Shown here: one piece after another, positions 62,233 to 64,000 of the stretch | Layout of the letters: the number at the start of each line of letters is the position of its first letter | How positions within the stretch are numbered: position 1 is the stretch's first letter | NCBI GenBank assembly: GCA_964550375.1 | Contig: CAZJYX010000003.1 | Location: forward strand, 1 to 64,000 | DNA length: 64,000 nt | Source of the DNA: JAAYXS01 sp964550375 | GTDB lineage: Bacteria; Planctomycetota; Phycisphaerae; UBA1845; Fen-1342 | Reading direction: 5' to 3' | Notes under the pieces: generated by a model | Told to the model about the DNA's origin: nothing | Databases searched by the model: none | The model's input: only the letters and a program-made list of their open reading frames with translations | Position numbers and translations under genes: made by a program

Positions 62233-63420
62233 ATGTCTGACATCTGCAACGTCGCATTGCTTGGCCAGAAATTCATGGGCCGGGCCCACAGCAACGCGTA
62301 CCTGAAAGCCGAGCGTTTCTTCAACCTGCCGATCCGGCCCGTGATGCACACGATCGTCGGGCTGGACCTGATATCGCTGGCGCCTTTCGCCGACCGCTGG
62401 GGCTGGCGGAACTACAGCACTTCCTGGAAAGAGATTGTCAAAGCGCCGGAGATTCACCTGGTCGACGTCAGCACGCCGAACTACATGCATGCCGAGCAGG
62501 CGCTGGCCGCCGTAGCCGCCGGCAAGCACGTGGCCTGTGAGAAGCCGCTGGGCGCGACACTCCGCGACGCCAAGGCGATGAAGAACGCCGCCGCCCGGTC
62601 CCGGAAATCCAAGACGTTCGTGTGGTTCAACTACCGGCGTTGCCCGGCCGTGGCGTTGGCGCATCGCATGGTGCGCGCCGGCGAGCTGGGTCGCATTTTC
62701 CACGTCCGAGCCAGCTATCTCCAGGACTGGGGCCGCCCGGACACCCCGCTGAGCTGGCGTTTCCAGAAGAAGTACTCCGGCTCCGGGGCGCACGGCGACC
62801 TGAACGCCCACATTGTTGACATGGCGCGTTTCATCACGGGCGATGAAATCGTGGAGGTCAGCGGTGCCATCAGCGAGACTTTTGTTACCGAGCGAGCGCT
62901 GCCGCCTTCGGCCGCGCGGGCGGCCCATGGTTCGCGCTCACGCCGCCGGAAGGATGTTGACAAGGTTGACGTCGATGACGCGGTGCTGTTCCTGGCCCGC
63001 TTTGGCGGCGGCGCGGTCGCCAGCTTCGAGGCCACGCGCGTAGCCGCGGGCAACCAGAACAACAACCAGATCGAGCTGAACGGCGAGCTCGGGTCGCTGC
63101 GCTTCGGCTTCGAGGACATGAACATCCTCTGGTATTACGACGCGCGCGAGGAGCGTCGGACCGCCGGCTGGCGGCGCATCATGTGCACGGCTTCCGGGGT
63201 TCACCCGTATGGCGGCGCCTGGTGGCCGGACGCCCACATCATCGGCTACGAGCACACGTTCGTGAACATGGTGGCGGACATGATGGCGGTCCTGGCCGGT
63301 GAGGAGCCGATCGTGCCGCTGCCGGACTTCGCCGACGCCTACGAAACGCAGCGCGTGTTGGAAGCGGCCATGCAGGCCGCCAAGCACCGCTCAGCGGTCA
63401 AGCTCAGCGAGATCAAGTAG
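62233..63420 (+). CDS. Gfo/Idh/MocA-family NAD(P)-dependent oxidoreductase
   Basis: A 395-residue sugar-type dehydrogenase. The N-terminal Rossmann fold reads VALLGQKFMGRAHSNAY (the glycine pattern is slightly altered) and THAEQALAAV-like AEQALAAVAAGKHVACEKPLG, where EKP is the family signature. The C-terminal alpha/beta domain begins about residue 140 and carries GDLNAHIVDMARFITG with the catalytic-site Asp and His, as in inositol or glucose-fructose oxidoreductase relatives. Insert SRSRRRKDVDKVDVDD is charged. It would oxidise or reduce a sugar or cyclitol; the substrate is unknown. Confidence 0.87.
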   Translation: MSDICNVALLGQKFMGRAHSNAYLKAERFFNLPIRPVMHTIVGLDLISLAPFADRWGWRNYSTSWKEIVKAPEIHLVDVSTPNYMHAEQALAAVAAGKHVACEKPLGATLRDAKAMKNAAARSRKSKTFVWFNYRRCPAVALAHRMVRAGELGRIFHVRASYLQDWGRPDTPLSWRFQKKYSGSGAHGDLNAHIVDMARFITGDEIVEVSGAISETFVTERALPPSAARAAHGSRSRRRKDVDKVDVDDAVLFLARFGGGAVASFEATRVAAGNQNNNQIELNGELGSLRFGFEDMNILWYYDAREERRTAGWRRIMCTASGVHPYGGAWWPDAHIIGYEHTFVNMVADMMAVLAGEEPIVPLPDFADAYETQRVLEAAMQAAKHRSAVKLSEIK

Positions 63421-63447
63421 CCCGCCGCGGCCGGCACCCCCCCGCGG

Positions 63448-64000
63448 TTACGGCACCTCGATGTGGTCGAGCACGTGTCGGACCACGTCGTCGCTGGTCT
63501 GCTCCTCCGCCTCGGCCTCGTAGCTCACGATCACGCGGTGGCGCAGGATGTCCGGGGCGATGTCCTTAACGTCCTGGGGCGTGACGTAGCCGCGGCCGGC
63601 CAGGAAGGCCATGGCGCGGGCCCCCAGGGCCAGGTAGATCGTGGCACGCGGGGAGGCGCCGTATTCGATCCACTCGGCGACTTTCAGGTTGAACTCGGCG
63701 GGTCGCCGCGTGGCCTGCACCAGCGCGACGATGTAGTCCTTGATCTTGTCGTCCATGTAGATTTCGTCGACGACCTTGCGGGCCGCGAAGAGCTCGCGTG
63801 GCTCGATAACGGCATTGATAGCCGGCACGCCGCGGTGGGTGGCCATGCGGTCGAGAATCTGGCGTTCTTCCGCAGGCGAGGGGTAGTCGACGAGCAGCTT
63901 GAGCATGAAGCGGTCCACCTGGGCCTCGGGCAGGGGGTAGGTGCCCTCCTGCTCGATGGGGTTCTGCGTGGCCAGGACGAGGAAGGGCTGTTCGAGCGGG
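63448..64000 (-). CDS. MoxR-type AAA+ ATPase, C-terminal part (gene continues past window end)
   Basis: The frame remains open to the window edge; 183 codons plus stop are visible. The AAA+ parts seen are VLATQNPIEQEGTYPLPEAQVDRFMLKL (Walker B-proximal sensor 1 and arginine finger region), then the lid domain with FNLKVAEWIEYGASPRATIYLALGARAMAFLAGRGYVTPQDVK, typical of MoxR/RavA chaperones. The Walker A motif lies beyond the window. MoxR ATPases usually precede vWA-domain partners and help metal-cofactor or envelope protein maturation. Confidence 0.9.
   Translation of the reverse strand, partial: PLEQPFLVLATQNPIEQEGTYPLPEAQVDRFMLKLLVDYPSPAEERQILDRMATHRGVPAINAVIEPRELFAARKVVDEIYMDDKIKDYIVALVQATRRPAEFNLKVAEWIEYGASPRATIYLALGARAMAFLAGRGYVTPQDVKDIAPDILRHRVIVSYEAEAEEQTSDDVVRHVLDHIEVP

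Overview
The window is a high-GC bacterial chromosome segment that most resembles the Planctomycetota. This rests on short zinc-ribbon envelope proteins, paired SPFH proteins, a VIT/vWA protein, a DUF1559-like pseudopilin, scattered housekeeping genes (rnpA, hisA, purH and lysC each away from their usual partners) and often weak Shine-Dalgarno signals. The assignment is an inference from gene content. I found no rRNA or tRNA gene and no CRISPR array. The Nfn-type flavoprotein pair suggests anaerobic or facultative electron metabolism, and fliD-fliS indicates a flagellum.

Region 1 (about 190-5,210) is an accessory island with visibly lower GC than its surroundings. A small ribbon-helix-helix-type regulator and a beta-class DNA methyltransferase (amino-type, probably N4-cytosine) run rightward from a promoter overlapped by two near-identical 13-bp palindromes. 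Facing them is a leftward three-gene operon with its own promoter and an apparently leaderless first start: a winged-helix-like protein, a 762-residue GHKL/MORC-like ATPase carrying two bacterial Ig-like (BIG2) domains, and a second winged-helix-like protein. The layout resembles a restriction-modification or phage-defence module in which the GHKL ATPase replaces a conventional endonuclease. It is the strongest candidate for an under-described system here.

Region 2 (5.5-16.9 kb) holds a GT39-like membrane glycosyltransferase, a thioredoxin-fold lipoprotein, small hypothetical and TPR proteins, a fasciclin-domain secreted protein with a clear terminator, a VIT/vWA secreted protein, and an overlapping pair of aldehyde dehydrogenase and lipoate-ligase-like genes followed by dut. 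Region 3 (17-24 kb) has nfnAB and a 1,335-residue CHASE/PAS hybrid histidine kinase, preceded by a nine-codon reading frame whose ribosome site is buried in a hairpin. Region 4 (24-31 kb) has a LolA-like protein, a pseudopilin, a polyprenyl diphosphate synthase, a LON-domain protein, recO and a dipeptide epimerase.

Region 5 (30.1-35.3 kb) is a tight rightward run: FIST sensor, rnpA, MGDG-synthase-like glycosyltransferase, GT2 glycosyltransferase and a BshC-like protein. Region 6 (35-48.8 kb) mixes nfo, maf, an RpoD-family sigma factor, yacG, purH, a PQQ-type propeller protein, an OmpA/Pal lipoprotein, hisA, a small HTH protein, a radical SAM protein with an altered cluster motif, and an initiating sugar transferase. 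Region 7 (48.8-64 kb) has a ferredoxin-NADP reductase-like protein, a zinc-ribbon/SPFH/SPFH operon, lysC, queA, a zinc-ribbon membrane protein, a short alanine-racemase-like protein, an unusually long fliD with fliS, a Gfo/Idh/MocA oxidoreductase and the end of a MoxR ATPase.

All function calls come from motifs read by eye. Start codons were picked from Shine-Dalgarno sequences, overlaps and domain boundaries, and are less certain than the ends.
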